A stretch of 64,000 bases of DNA, taken from positions 3,906,001 through 3,970,000 of the forward strand of contig OW818686.1 of the NCBI GenBank assembly GCA_942493305.1, given 5' to 3'. This stretch comes from UBA7672 sp030824255 (lineage in GTDB: Bacteria; Pseudomonadota; Alphaproteobacteria; Caulobacterales; Hyphomonadaceae). Below, piece after piece: positions 18,388-28,500 of the stretch; within the stretch, counting starts at the first letter, position 1, and every line of letters starts with the position of its first letter. Under the pieces are notes generated by a model, which saw only the letters and a list, made by a program, of their open reading frames with translations, did not search any database and was not told the DNA's origin. The translations under genes and the position numbers were made by a program.

Positions 18388-19352
18388 CAGAAATATCCCT
18401 CGCGCTTCTTCTTCTCCATGGAGCCGCTCTCGTCATGGTCGATCAGGCGGCCCGAACGTTCGGACGTGCGAGCGGTGAGCATTTCGCCCACCACATCGTC
18501 CAGCGTGGCGGCGTCGCTCTCGATAGCGGCGGTCAGCGGATAGCAGCCAAGCGTACGGAAGCGGATCATGCGGTCCACGGGAACCTCGTTCGGCTCCAAC
18601 GGCGTGCGCGCGTCATCGACCATGAAGATCTGGCCATTGCGGATGACAGTCGGCCGCTCCTTGCCGAAATAGAGCGGCACAATCGGGATATCTTCTTCGG
18701 CGATGTAGGCCCAGATATCGAGCTCGGTCCAATTCGAGATCGGGAAGACGCGGATGCTTTCGCCCTTGGCCTTGCGGGTGTTGTAGAGGCTCCAGAGTTC
18801 GGGGCGCTGGCTCTTGGGGTCCCAGCCATGCGTCTCGGTGCGGAAGGAGAAGATGCGCTCCTTGGCGCGGCTCTTTTCCTCGTCCCGGCGCGCGCCGCCA
18901 AAGGCTGCATCGAACCGGTATTTGTCCATCGCCTGCCGCAGGCCCTCGGTCTTCATCACCTGGGTGTGGAGGTTGGAGCCCGAGCTGTAGGGGTTGATGC
19001 CGCGCTTCAGGCCGTCCTCGTTCACGTGGACGATCAGGTCGAGGCCCAGCTTTTTCGTGATCAGGTCCCGGAATTGGACCATATCGCGGAACTTCCAGGT
19101 CGTATCCACGTGCATGAACGGGAAAGGCGGGCGGGAAGGCCAGAAGGCCTTCATGGCGAGGTGCAGCATCACCGACGAGTCCTTGCCGATGGAATACAGC
19201 ATCACCGGGTTCTCGAACCCGGCCGCCACTTCCCGCATGATAAAAATGCTTTCAGCTTCAAGCCTTTGCAAGTGCGCCGGCAAAGGCTTCTTGCGCGCCA
19301 GGCGCGTAACAAAGCGCTCGGCATAAGCCGAAAGATCAGATTCCAGTGTCAA
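18387..19352 (-). CDS. cysD: Sulfate adenylyltransferase subunit 2
   Basis: Catalytic PP-loop ATPase subunit that forms adenylylsulfate from ATP and sulfate together with CysN. The family block LEAESIFIMREVAAGFENPVMLYSIGKDSSVMLHLA contains the PP-loop SIGKDSS (positions about 58-64), and later blocks such as FGGARRDEEKSRAKERIFSFR are intact. A TTG at 19350-19352 is the best upstream start; the ribosome site is weak and the N-terminal 25 residues are less conserved, so a slightly different start is possible. It overlaps cysNC by 1 nt. Confidence 0.94.
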   Translation of the reverse strand: MTLESDLSAYAERFVTRLARKKPLPAHLQRLEAESIFIMREVAAGFENPVMLYSIGKDSSVMLHLAMKAFWPSRPPFPFMHVDTTWKFRDMVQFRDLITKKLGLDLIVHVNEDGLKRGINPYSSGSNLHTQVMKTEGLRQAMDKYRFDAAFGGARRDEEKSRAKERIFSFRTETHGWDPKSQRPELWSLYNTRKAKGESIRVFPISNWTELDIWAYIAEEDIPIVPLYFGKERPTVIRNGQIFMVDDARTPLEPNEVPVDRMIRFRTLGCYPLTAAIESDAATLDDVVGEMLTARTSERSGRLIDHDESGSMEKKKREGYF

Positions 19353-19465
19353 AGCCCGCCCGTCCTAGGCTGGAGTAAGGGGTGGACATAGGCGTTTCGG
19401 GGGGCCGGGGTAAAGCATCGTGGCTCAAGTCAGACCCTACGCCACCTTAAGGGTGGGACGCCTTG

Positions 19466-19494
19466 TTGGCGCCCAACTCCCCCCCTGTGCTAAT
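19466..19494 (+). promoter_or_regulatory. Possible promoter of the asmA-family gene
   Basis: TTGGCG and GCTAAT are separated by 17 bp and end 32 nt before the ATG. The -35 match is good and the -10 match is moderate. The same 174-nt gap must also hold the divergent cysD promoter. Confidence 0.35.
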
Positions 19495-19526
19495 GCGCGG
19501 CCCAACCGTCGCTTCCGGAGGATTCT

Positions 19527-22082
19527 ATGCGGAAATACTGGCTGATCGGCGGTGGCGTGGTTGGCGGACTGCTCGCGCTGTTCCTGATTGCAGTGCTCGT
19601 CGTTCCGAATCTGATCCCACAGGAGGTCTATCGGACCGAGATCGAGAAGGCCGCCAGCCAGGCGTTGGGCCGAAAAGTGGCAGTGACCGGCAATATCAGC
19701 GTCGGTGTCTTCCCCCGGATCGAGGCCAAGGCCGGCGCCTCGACCATCGCAAACCCGGACGGGTTCGAGAATCCGAACTTCGCCTCCATGAAGGAGCTGC
19801 GCGCGGCCGTCGCCCTGTGGCCCCTGTTCTCGGGCAATGTGGAGGTCGAGGAATTCGTGCTGGTCGAACCGACCATCCAGCTCGTCGCGCTGGAGGATGG
19901 AACCAATAACTGGACCTTCACCCCCGCCAGCGGCGCACCGTCACAAGAAGGCCAGCCGCCCGCGGAGAGCGGCGGGTCCATGGGCGCGTCTCTCCGCGAT
20001 GTGCGGATCGAGCGCGGCCTTGTCTCGTTCGAAGACCGCAAGGAAGGCAAGACGCAGACGATCAGCGAGCTCAATCTCTCGGCGGACATGCAGGCTCTCG
20101 ACAAACCGCTGTCGTTCAAGGCCGATGGCCTGGCCAATGCGCTGAAGTTCAACATCGAGTCGCGCATCGAGAACCCGCAATCGGTGCTCGATGGCCTTGC
20201 CTCGCCGGTCGAGATCAAGCTGCAGACGGATCTGCTGAAGACAGACCTGAAGGGCACGCTCGGACTTGGCGAAACCCCGGAATTCGACTTCACCGTGAAT
20301 GGCGAGGCGCCAAATCTTCCGGCGCTGGGTGAAGCGTTCCAGACGCCGCTGCCGGTTCCGGCCGTGCTGGGCAAGCTCACCCTGTCCGGTCAGGCCTATG
20401 GCACGTTTGACGATTTCACCGTCAAGGTCGCCTCCGCCCGCCATGAAAGTCCGCTGCTCAATGCAGACCTGAAAGGCGAGGCGCGCATCGCGGAGACGAT
20501 TGTTCTCGCACTCGACGCCAGCGCGGAAGCGCCGAAGCTCGCGGAGCTCGCGCGTGCGCTGGAGATTGAGCCGCCAGCCGAAACCGCGCTGGGCAAGGCG
20601 ACAGTCGCCTCGAAGATCGCGGGCACGCTGGATAACCTGCAGTTCAGCGACGTGAACTTCTCACATACCAGCGGCCTCCTGAACCTGCTGTTCACGGGCG
20701 CCGCCCAGCTGAAGGACGATCTCACCTATACGGGCGACGTCACCATCGCCGCGCCGGACTTGCGCAAGCTGGCCGCAGCGGCGGGCACGGAACTGCCGCC
20801 GGGCGATATCTACAAGGCCTTCTCGCTGACGGGGCAGACATCCGGCGGCGGCACCGACGTGATGCTGAAGAACGCGAAGGTCCAGTTCGACGGGATGACC
20901 GGCACAGGCGAAGCAGCGCTGAACTTTGGCGGCGCACGTCCGAAGCTCACCGGCACGCTTACCACCAGCGCCATCGACGTGACCCCCTACGCCTCCGCCT
21001 CCGGCGCACCGGCAGGCAAACCGGCGGCGGCCCCGGCCGGCTGGCCCAAGACGCCGATCGATCTGTCGCCACTTCGGGCAGTCGATGCGAACCTCACGCT
21101 GAAGACGGCGGGCATCAGGTTCGACAAGTTCAACTTCGGCCAATCCAATGTGGTGCTGGCGCTCGCTGGCGGACGCCTGGTCGCTGACCTCAAGCAGACG
21201 TCTCTGTTCGGCGGGGCCGGCAATGCCCGCTTCGTTGCAGACGGCAGCAAAGCCGAGCCCGCCATCGAGCTGAAGGCCAAGCTGGACAAGCTGGCCGTGA
21301 AGGACCTGTTGTCCTCAGCCGCCAACTTCAACATGCTGGAAGGCATTGGTGGATTGGATATCGACATCGCGGGCTCCGGCGGCGACCTGTCGACCATGAT
21401 GAACTCGCTGGTCGGCCGCGGCGACTTCGCCTTCGACGACGGCATCCTGAAGGGCGTCAACCTGACAGAGCTTGCCGCCGCCGCCTCCAACGCCCTTACC
21501 TCGAAGCAGTTCTCCGGCTCGGCCTTCTCCTCCGTCGCGCAGACGAAATTCAACGAACTGAATGCTGGCTTTGCCATGAAGGATGGCGTGGCCGTCCTCA
21601 CCGGCATGGAGATCGAGGCGGTCGGCATGACTGTGTCTGCGGGCGGCGCACTGGATATCGGCAAGCAGCAGCTGACGCTGAACCTTTTCCCGGAGTTCAC
21701 CGACAAGAAGCAAGGCCTCAACGGCTATGGCCTGCCCATCAAGCTTTCAGGCGGATGGACGGGTATCAGCTTTGCGCCGGATTGGGGCTGGCTCGCCGAC
21801 AAGGCGACGGCCGCGGCGCGCAATCAGGTGGAGTCGAAGATCAACGACGAACTCCAGAACCTCACCGGCAATATCCGCGATCGCCTGGGTCTGGGCGGCG
21901 CAAAGGCGCCCGCGACCCCCGCAACGCCGGCCCCGGCTCCGGCCGAGACGCCGGCGGCCCTTCCAGTTCCCGCTGAGGGCCAAGCACCGGCGACACCTGA
22001 AGCGGTCCAGCAGCCGTCCGCTGAAGACAGGCTTAAGGCGGAAGCGGACAAGGCTTTCAACAAGCTTTTTGGTCGCGACTGA
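19527..22082 (+). CDS. AsmA family protein
   Basis: Large inner-membrane-anchored periplasmic protein of 851 residues. One N-terminal transmembrane helix (about residues 5-28) is followed by the AsmA N-terminal pattern LGRKVAVTGNISVGVFPRIEAKAGA. The AsmA C-terminal domain lies around residues 600-760 (GIGGLDIDIAGSGGDLSTMMNSLVGRGDFAFDDGILKGVNL). The tail is rich in Ala and Pro. AsmA/TamB-like proteins are thought to act as bridges for phospholipid transport to the outer membrane. GGAGG precedes the ATG. The gene is alone, divergent from cysD and followed by tRNA-His. Confidence 0.9.
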   Translation: MRKYWLIGGGVVGGLLALFLIAVLVVPNLIPQEVYRTEIEKAASQALGRKVAVTGNISVGVFPRIEAKAGASTIANPDGFENPNFASMKELRAAVALWPLFSGNVEVEEFVLVEPTIQLVALEDGTNNWTFTPASGAPSQEGQPPAESGGSMGASLRDVRIERGLVSFEDRKEGKTQTISELNLSADMQALDKPLSFKADGLANALKFNIESRIENPQSVLDGLASPVEIKLQTDLLKTDLKGTLGLGETPEFDFTVNGEAPNLPALGEAFQTPLPVPAVLGKLTLSGQAYGTFDDFTVKVASARHESPLLNADLKGEARIAETIVLALDASAEAPKLAELARALEIEPPAETALGKATVASKIAGTLDNLQFSDVNFSHTSGLLNLLFTGAAQLKDDLTYTGDVTIAAPDLRKLAAAAGTELPPGDIYKAFSLTGQTSGGGTDVMLKNAKVQFDGMTGTGEAALNFGGARPKLTGTLTTSAIDVTPYASASGAPAGKPAAAPAGWPKTPIDLSPLRAVDANLTLKTAGIRFDKFNFGQSNVVLALAGGRLVADLKQTSLFGGAGNARFVADGSKAEPAIELKAKLDKLAVKDLLSSAANFNMLEGIGGLDIDIAGSGGDLSTMMNSLVGRGDFAFDDGILKGVNLTELAAAASNALTSKQFSGSAFSSVAQTKFNELNAGFAMKDGVAVLTGMEIEAVGMTVSAGGALDIGKQQLTLNLFPEFTDKKQGLNGYGLPIKLSGGWTGISFAPDWGWLADKATAAARNQVESKINDELQNLTGNIRDRLGLGGAKAPATPATPAPAPAETPAALPVPAEGQAPATPEAVQQPSAEDRLKAEADKAFNKLFGRD

Positions 22083-22263
22083 GACACCTGGCGCCTGACG
22101 AAAAGTCGCACGATTTCGAGGGACTGGCCGCAAATTCGGCCGTTCCTGCGGTTTGGCGCCGTTGACCTGCGATATGCACGCATTTGCACGGAATCCGGCG
22201 CTTGCTCCCGGGCGGGTTGGCCGCTAATACCCCTCCTTCGCGCACCCCTCGCGCATGATGGAT

Positions 22264-22340
22264 GCCGGCTTAGCTCAGTTGGTTAGAGCGCTAGATTGTG
22301 GATCTAGAGGTCGCTGGTTCGAGACCAGCAGCTGGTACCA
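22264..22340 (+). tRNA. tRNA-His (GTG)
   Basis: A 77-nt cloverleaf with encoded CCA. The acceptor GCCGGCT pairs with AGCTGGT through G1:U72 and G4:U69. The D arm is AGCTCAGTTGGTTAGAGC, the anticodon arm is CTAGA-TTGTGGA-TCTAG with GTG at 22298-22300, and the T arm is CTGGTTCGAGACCAG. Base -1 is T, not G, and the discriminator is A73. This lacks the near-universal G-1:C73 pair and is the form known from many alphaproteobacteria. Confidence 0.97.
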
Positions 22341-22397
22341 TCCAAATAAATCATTCGGCTTCGCCTGGTCGCAACTGCTGAGTTTTCGGCTGCCGAC

Positions 22398-22471
22398 CTT
22401 TGATAGGGCGCGCACGGCCTTCGTGGCTGGACGTCCAATCACGAAGGCCGACGGTGGCGCTCCCATCAAAG
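22398..22471. other. Large composite stem-loop downstream of tRNA-His
   Basis: Outer arms CTTTGAT/ATCAAAG (22398-22404 with 22465-22471) enclose a perfect 11-bp inner stem (22415-22425 with 22440-22450). Its loop itself contains the 10-bp palindrome TGGACGTCCA at 22428-22437. It is too large for a simple terminator and has no T-run. It may be a small RNA, a processing structure or a repeat element. Confidence 0.5.
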
Positions 22472-22503
22472 CCGTCCCTTGCCGCTAATGTTTGAAGCCA
22501 CTT

Positions 22504-22543
22504 GATGGAAGGCGCCGAGCTGATCGCGGCGGCGCCTTCCATC
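22504..22543 (-). terminator. Strong hairpin after the peroxidase gene
   Basis: A perfect 14-bp stem (22504-22517 with 22530-22543) with a 12-nt loop begins 2 nt past the peroxidase stop codon. There is no T-tract on either side, so it may end transcription with Rho or protect the 3' end of the long mRNA. Confidence 0.6.
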
Positions 22544-22545
22544 CC

Positions 22546-25500
22546 CTAGTAAGCGAAGAAATCGACGTGCGACGCCAGCGCGCGGTGATCGGCTTCGGCG
22601 AATTGCCCGTCGTTGATGCGGATCGGAGCGATGGCGTCGACAAAGTGGAACGGCGTAAAATCTTCGGCCATATCTGCTGTCGGACGAACCAGAGGTTCGG
22701 GTATGTCCGACTTCATCTGCAAGACGAACTGGGTGAGTTCGAAGTCGCTGTCGAGTGACAGGCGTTCCACCAGCGGCGAGAGGCCACGGCCCAGACCTTC
22801 GGTGACCGGGGCGAAGAAGCCCAGTTCCCTGAGTTGAGCCCGGGCGCCAACGCCCATCAGGGCGTTGAGGCCGTCGACCGAACCGAAGGCGCTCGTCACG
22901 TCCGTCGCCGCGGCAGTCGTTGCCGTGAGACGCTGGTCGTTCAGGTTGTCGCCGTTGAACACGTCCTGCGGGCGAACTGCGCCCACCAGCGTGTCCGTAC
23001 CGCCGTTCGAGTCGAACACGATGCGGTGGTCAGACGTCAGGCCCGTGATGTCCACCGTGTCGTTGGCCGAGGAGCCCGCGATCGTGATGGTCGAGTAGCT
23101 GAGGCCGGATCCGACGAAGTTGCCGATGACCTCGATGGTGTCGCCACCAGCCGGGCCGCCGTTCACAACGCCGTTGCCGTCGTTGACCGTGGTGTTCGCC
23201 GTGTTGATCACGATCTCCTCGATGTTGCGGAGTTCCGCGATCTTGGAGGCCGTGGTCGTGCCGTTACGGGTGACGATGATCGTGGACGAAGCATTGACGA
23301 TAGCGATACCGAGCGCTTCTGCTTCCGCACGTGTGTAGATACGGAAGGTTTCAGCGGCGTCGGTGCCGTGCAGGACGTACGTGTCGTTCGTGCCCGCACC
23401 GCCATCGATCCGGTCGAAGCCCACATCAGCAGCGTACTGGATGATGTAGTCGTCGCCAGCGCCGCCCATGACGTTGTCGGACCCATCGCCACCGAGCAGG
23501 ATGTCGCTGCCATCGCCGCCATGCATCGTGTCCCAACCGTCACGGCCGATCACGAGCTGGGAGTCATTCGTGCCAAGCACACCGTTGAGCGCCGTGTCGT
23601 GACCGGCGGTGCCGGTGACAACGCGATAGTTGATGTTGTTGAAGCGGATGTTCTCGACGTTCTCGGCCGTGTCGGTGCCTTCGGCGCCGGTCGTGTCGAT
23701 GATCGTGAGGGTCGTTCCGTCCGACGTGAAGCGGAAGTTGGTGATGGCGCCGGCATAGTCAGCCCGGTCCGTACCGGTTCCGCCATGCAGGTCGTCATTA
23801 CCAGCGCCGCCGACGAGGATGTCGGTGCCAGCGCGACCCCAGAGGCTGTCGTCGCCAGCGTTGCCGCGCAGCGTATCGCTGGCCAACACCGGAAGGTTTG
23901 AACCCACCGCGAAGTCGTTGCCGGCGAGACCGTTGAAGGTCGAACCGATCAGGACCTCCCAGTTGATGCCGACCGGGCCGGTCGGAGCCGAGGTGATGAC
24001 CTCCTGGGTGCCGAGGACGTCGATGAACGACACCACAACACGCAGTTGGGCTCCAGCATCCGCGCCCGAGAGCGTGAGAGGCAGGTCCTGCGGCGTGTAG
24101 CTGCTGTCATTGGCGCCGCCAATGTCGGTCCAGGTCGTGCCGTTGGTCGAGCGCTGCCACTGATACTGCAGCGTGCCGACACCGTTCGGGTCCGTGATCG
24201 TCGACGTGTCGACGGTCAGGGCCTGTCCTTCAAGCGGCGTCAGGTCGCTGATGATTGCAGCACCCGAAGCCGGCACGGGTACAAGTTGCGAGGCTGAAAA
24301 GGTCTTGTGCCCGCCATTCCCGTCGGAGAAGCGGAAGCTCTCGACTCCAACCACGATATCCTGACCATCACGATCGGCCACCTCGTCCGTAATCCGGACG
24401 GCGAGAACCGTCGTCGCGCTCGATGAAGCAACCAGCTGTCGTGTTGCAGCATCAAAGTGCAGCAGCTCGACCGTATAGTCGCCGACCACGCCTGAAAAAT
24501 TCACCACATCGGCTTCGCCGACGATGCCGCCATCGCCAAAAACTCCGGCCGACTCGCCTGTCGATTGGGCGACTCCATTACGCCAGATCTGGGTTACCTC
24601 GCTGCCGCCAAGAACGAGATCCCTGAACATGGAGGACTTGAGAATTTCGGTGAAATGCTTCTGGTCGCCCCACCCCACTGCATCGAGCAGGCCATTCTTC
24701 TCTGCGAACCCCGTCGCACGATGCGAGGCTCCATCGAAGAAACCATCATAGCCGCTGTTGTAGGTTCCAATCAGCGTATCGAGACGGACACCATCACCGA
24801 TGATGAGATCGTTGCCGATGCCACCGGTCATCTTGTCGTTGCCACTTCCGCCAATCAGCCAGTTGCTGCCGGCATCACCGAGGAATGTGTCATCGTTGCG
24901 CGAACCAATAGCGCCCTCGACTCCAACCCACGCCGGGAATTGCGGGTTACCGTCGATAGCCTGCATCGGATTCTGTTGCGTCGCAAAATTCACGTTCGCA
25001 CCGATGGGAGCCGCCTGCCAGTCACTGAGATCAATGATGTCGAAGCCCGTGCCTTTGCCGTTCTCACCCCGGTCCGTAAGACCGTCTCCACCCATGACTT
25101 CGTCACCGCCGCCCGTGAGGGATTGAGAAAGAGGCCCGGGACGCAGGATATCGTCGCCATCCATGCCGGCGACAATATCCTGGTCGGCCCGGCCGACGAT
25201 CAGGTCGCTGCCGCCATCGCCCCAAAGAAGATCACCCGTCACGCCGCCATCGATGTAGTCGTTGCCGTCGCCGCCGTGGGTGAAGGCGTCAGTGTCGCCG
25301 CCGCCGAAAATGACATCGTCGCCCGCGCTGCCAGACAGCTTGTCGATGCCAATGCCGCCGTCGATATAGTCGTTGCCGTCAGAGCCGATCACCTGGTCGA
25401 TGCCTGCTGCAGCCGTAGCGTTCTGCTCCCCGAACAACACGTCGTCGCCGAGGCCGCCATCGATCAGGTCGCCGCCGTCTCCGCCAAGAATCGTGTCGTC

Positions 25501-28500
25501 GCCATCACCGCCGTAGAGACGATCGATGCCGTTGCCGCCGTTGATCAGATCTTTGCCATCCTCTCCATATACCGTGTCGTCGCCGCCACGTGCATAAATG
25601 AGGTCGTCACGATCGGATGCAACGATGACTTCGTGCGACTCCCCGCCTGAGTTCGGAGCTCCATCCAGGGCATATCCAGCTGAGTCACCTGCGCTCGTAG
25701 CAGCACTGGGCGTGCGGACGTCGCGAATGTACTGCTTCCCGAGGACTGTCACGATATCGCCATTGAGGCTCATCGTTGTACCGGCGTCGCTATATATTCC
25801 CATCGTCGGGTTCGCGAGGAGCAGGCTACCATACTGGTGTTCTGTCCCGGCATTTCCCTCTGTCTGCAGCCTTGTCAGATTTGCCTGCGCGACCGCAAGC
25901 ACATCGGCAGCGGCCGCTTCAGCCGCAGCAGCGCTTGCCGCTGTGGTTGCAGCGATCGCGACAGAGGCTTGCGCGGCCGTGAGCATCACATCCGCCTGCT
26001 CAGCCGCATCTGCGTCGAAGTCTGCCGCCGCCGCAGCGGCCTCTGCGGCCTGATCGGCCGCAGCCACTGCCACATAGGCGTTCAGCGCGGTCGTCAAGGC
26101 GACGTCTGCGGCAATGGCGGCAACAGCTGCCCCCTGAGCCACTGTGGCTGCCTGATCGTCGACCATCGCGGCATCTGCTGCCTGCTGCAACAAGCCAAAG
26201 TCGGTCGCGTCCGCAACAGATTGAGCGAGAATAGCTGCGTCAGTAGCGACAACGGCATCGGCAAGAGCGCTGTCGAACGCGGTCTGGCGCGCCTGAAGCT
26301 CGACTTGAGCTGCATCGATCTGCTCTTGCGGGGCGCCCGAGCCCACCAAGGCATCCAGATTTGCCTGAGCGTCATCTCTCGCGACAAGCGCAATGGCAAC
26401 CAGAGCCGCCGCGGCATCCGACGCTGCCTGAGCATCCAGAAAAGCCTGGTCGTCGGCTTCTGCCTGTGTCGCAGCTGACTGCAAAGCCGTCGCATCTGTG
26501 TTGTCAGCGACTCCCCGAGCAACGCCCGCGGCCGTCTGCAGTGCTGTCGCATCCGTGGCGCTTGCCGCGACGAGTGCCGCGAGCAGCGCATTGATCGCAG
26601 AAGTCGTGCTGATTGCATCAGCGCCTGCCCGCGCCACATCCGCAACTGATCGAAGCGCACCGGCGTCCGAAAGAGCTGCCGCCTCTGCGGCTGCCACATC
26701 GGCCGAAGACGTCGCCAGAACCGCATCGGCGGCGTCGGCTACCGTCACAGCGTTGTCGTAGCCAAGCTGAGCTGTTTCCAGCGCCGCCGTTGCGGCTGCA
26801 ATATCCGCATCAGCATTCGCGTCGGCCGCGAGATCCAGATACTGATCGGCATAGGCGAAAGCCGAGCCATTGAGATGGCGTGCACCCGTCGTGCGCTCGA
26901 TGATGTCCTTGAATTGCTCGTCGATAATCTCCTGGCCGTAGTTGATGTTGGACAGGCGCTGCAGATAGTAGAAACGGTCACCGTCCATCAGACGGCCAAT
27001 CTGGTCGACAAAGATTGTGTCGAAGGTTTCGCCAAGAAGCCCGCCTGTGACGTGAATTTCCGCCAAGCCGCCGAGCCAGCAATCGATCTTCTCGAAACCA
27101 TCCACGCCGAAAAGTGCGCCGTCAGAGTTGTTCAGGAAATTGATCGCCTGCTCAACTGTGTAGCCCCAGACGTTTGACGCATCACCAGTGGACATTTCAT
27201 TGCTTGCCAGCGCGAGAATAGCGCTCGCGCGTGCGACGTCGCCATCGAACGAATAGGCGGCAATGAAGTTCACCAGATTGTCCGGATGGATCACGTTGGC
27301 GCCAAAGTCGGCCCAGCTTGCATAGCGTGTGAGTTGCAGCGCCTCGCGCATGTCATTCAACGTCGGGATACCCAGATCCCGGCCACGCGCGATATTGATC
27401 GCCGCGAGGTCGAGAGGTTGACCGAGCAGGCCCTGATTGAGGGCCGGCGTGAGAAACTCATCAACCTCGTTGGCTTGCTGGTGCGTCATTCCCATCGCGA
27501 TGGCGCCTGCTCCGAGCTCCGCGAACTTCTCCGGCGAGAGGAACGCCTTCTCCAGCGCAATGCGCATCACGGCGCCCGAGAGACTGCCGGTGGGGTCCAG
27601 TACGTCGATTGATTCCCGCAAGGTGCTGTGGCCGAACCGATACGCCACCTGGGAGAAGTCGAGTGAGATCGTCGCATTCTCCCCCGAATTGTAGCCAACG
27701 AACTCATGCAGGTTTGGCGTGATAGTGCGCGCGAACTGGTCCACAGCCGTGTGCTGATACTCCATTTCCACCGTCATCTTCGCGGCCTGGAAGATTTTCT
27801 CGTGATCCCAGGCAATCGCACCGCCGGCATGGATGTAGTTGCCGCTGGCATCCTGCTCGCCCGTGTTTACCTGCCAGTCGTGCAGCACGTCGTGCGCGTA
27901 GGTTCCGGCCTCGTCGAGGGCGACTTCTCTTGCATCCTGAGCTTTGATCGCCTCAATTATGTTGCGAACCTGATAGTTGTGCTCCTCGTGAAAGACATGG
28001 TGCACCGCCGTCAAGCCGATGTTCTCGTTCGCACGGCCGTCTCCGGCAATGTAGTGATCTCCGACCGCCGCAAGCAGAAGATCGCTTACCGCATCGTGGA
28101 CGCTCTCGTTGACCGGAAGAATTGTTGGCCCCAGCGCCATCGTGTTCTTGATGCTGAAGTCGCCGAAATTGACCCAGAAATAGAGTGCACTCGCCCCGGT
28201 GAACTGGGTGGCCGCGCTCCCCGGCCCCATCATGCCGGCGGGTATATCAAGATAGATCGTGCCCGCGTTCTCGTCATAGCCAAATGAGCAGCCCAGATCC
28301 TGGGCAGCGGTCGCCAAGGTCAGGATATTGGCGTCGAACGCCGCGCCTGAATCGGGATTCAGAGCATTGGCAAAATGCGCTGCATCAAATCGCGGGTTCA
28401 TGTCGAGCAGGAGAGCCGCTCCCGTTCCTGTACCCTGCACGCCATCGGTGGACGCGTCGCTGTCGACAACATCTCCGTCAGCGCCACGCTGTCGAAGATT

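Noticed and set aside
22834..23901. A 355-codon plus-strand frame within the peroxidase gene
   Set aside because: Mirror of the RTX repeat coding; repetitive Val/Asp/Arg composition with no start signals.
25120..25620. Regularly spaced repeats that could suggest a CRISPR or minisatellite
   Set aside because: They encode RTX GGxGxD nonapeptides in frame and are not separated by unique spacers.
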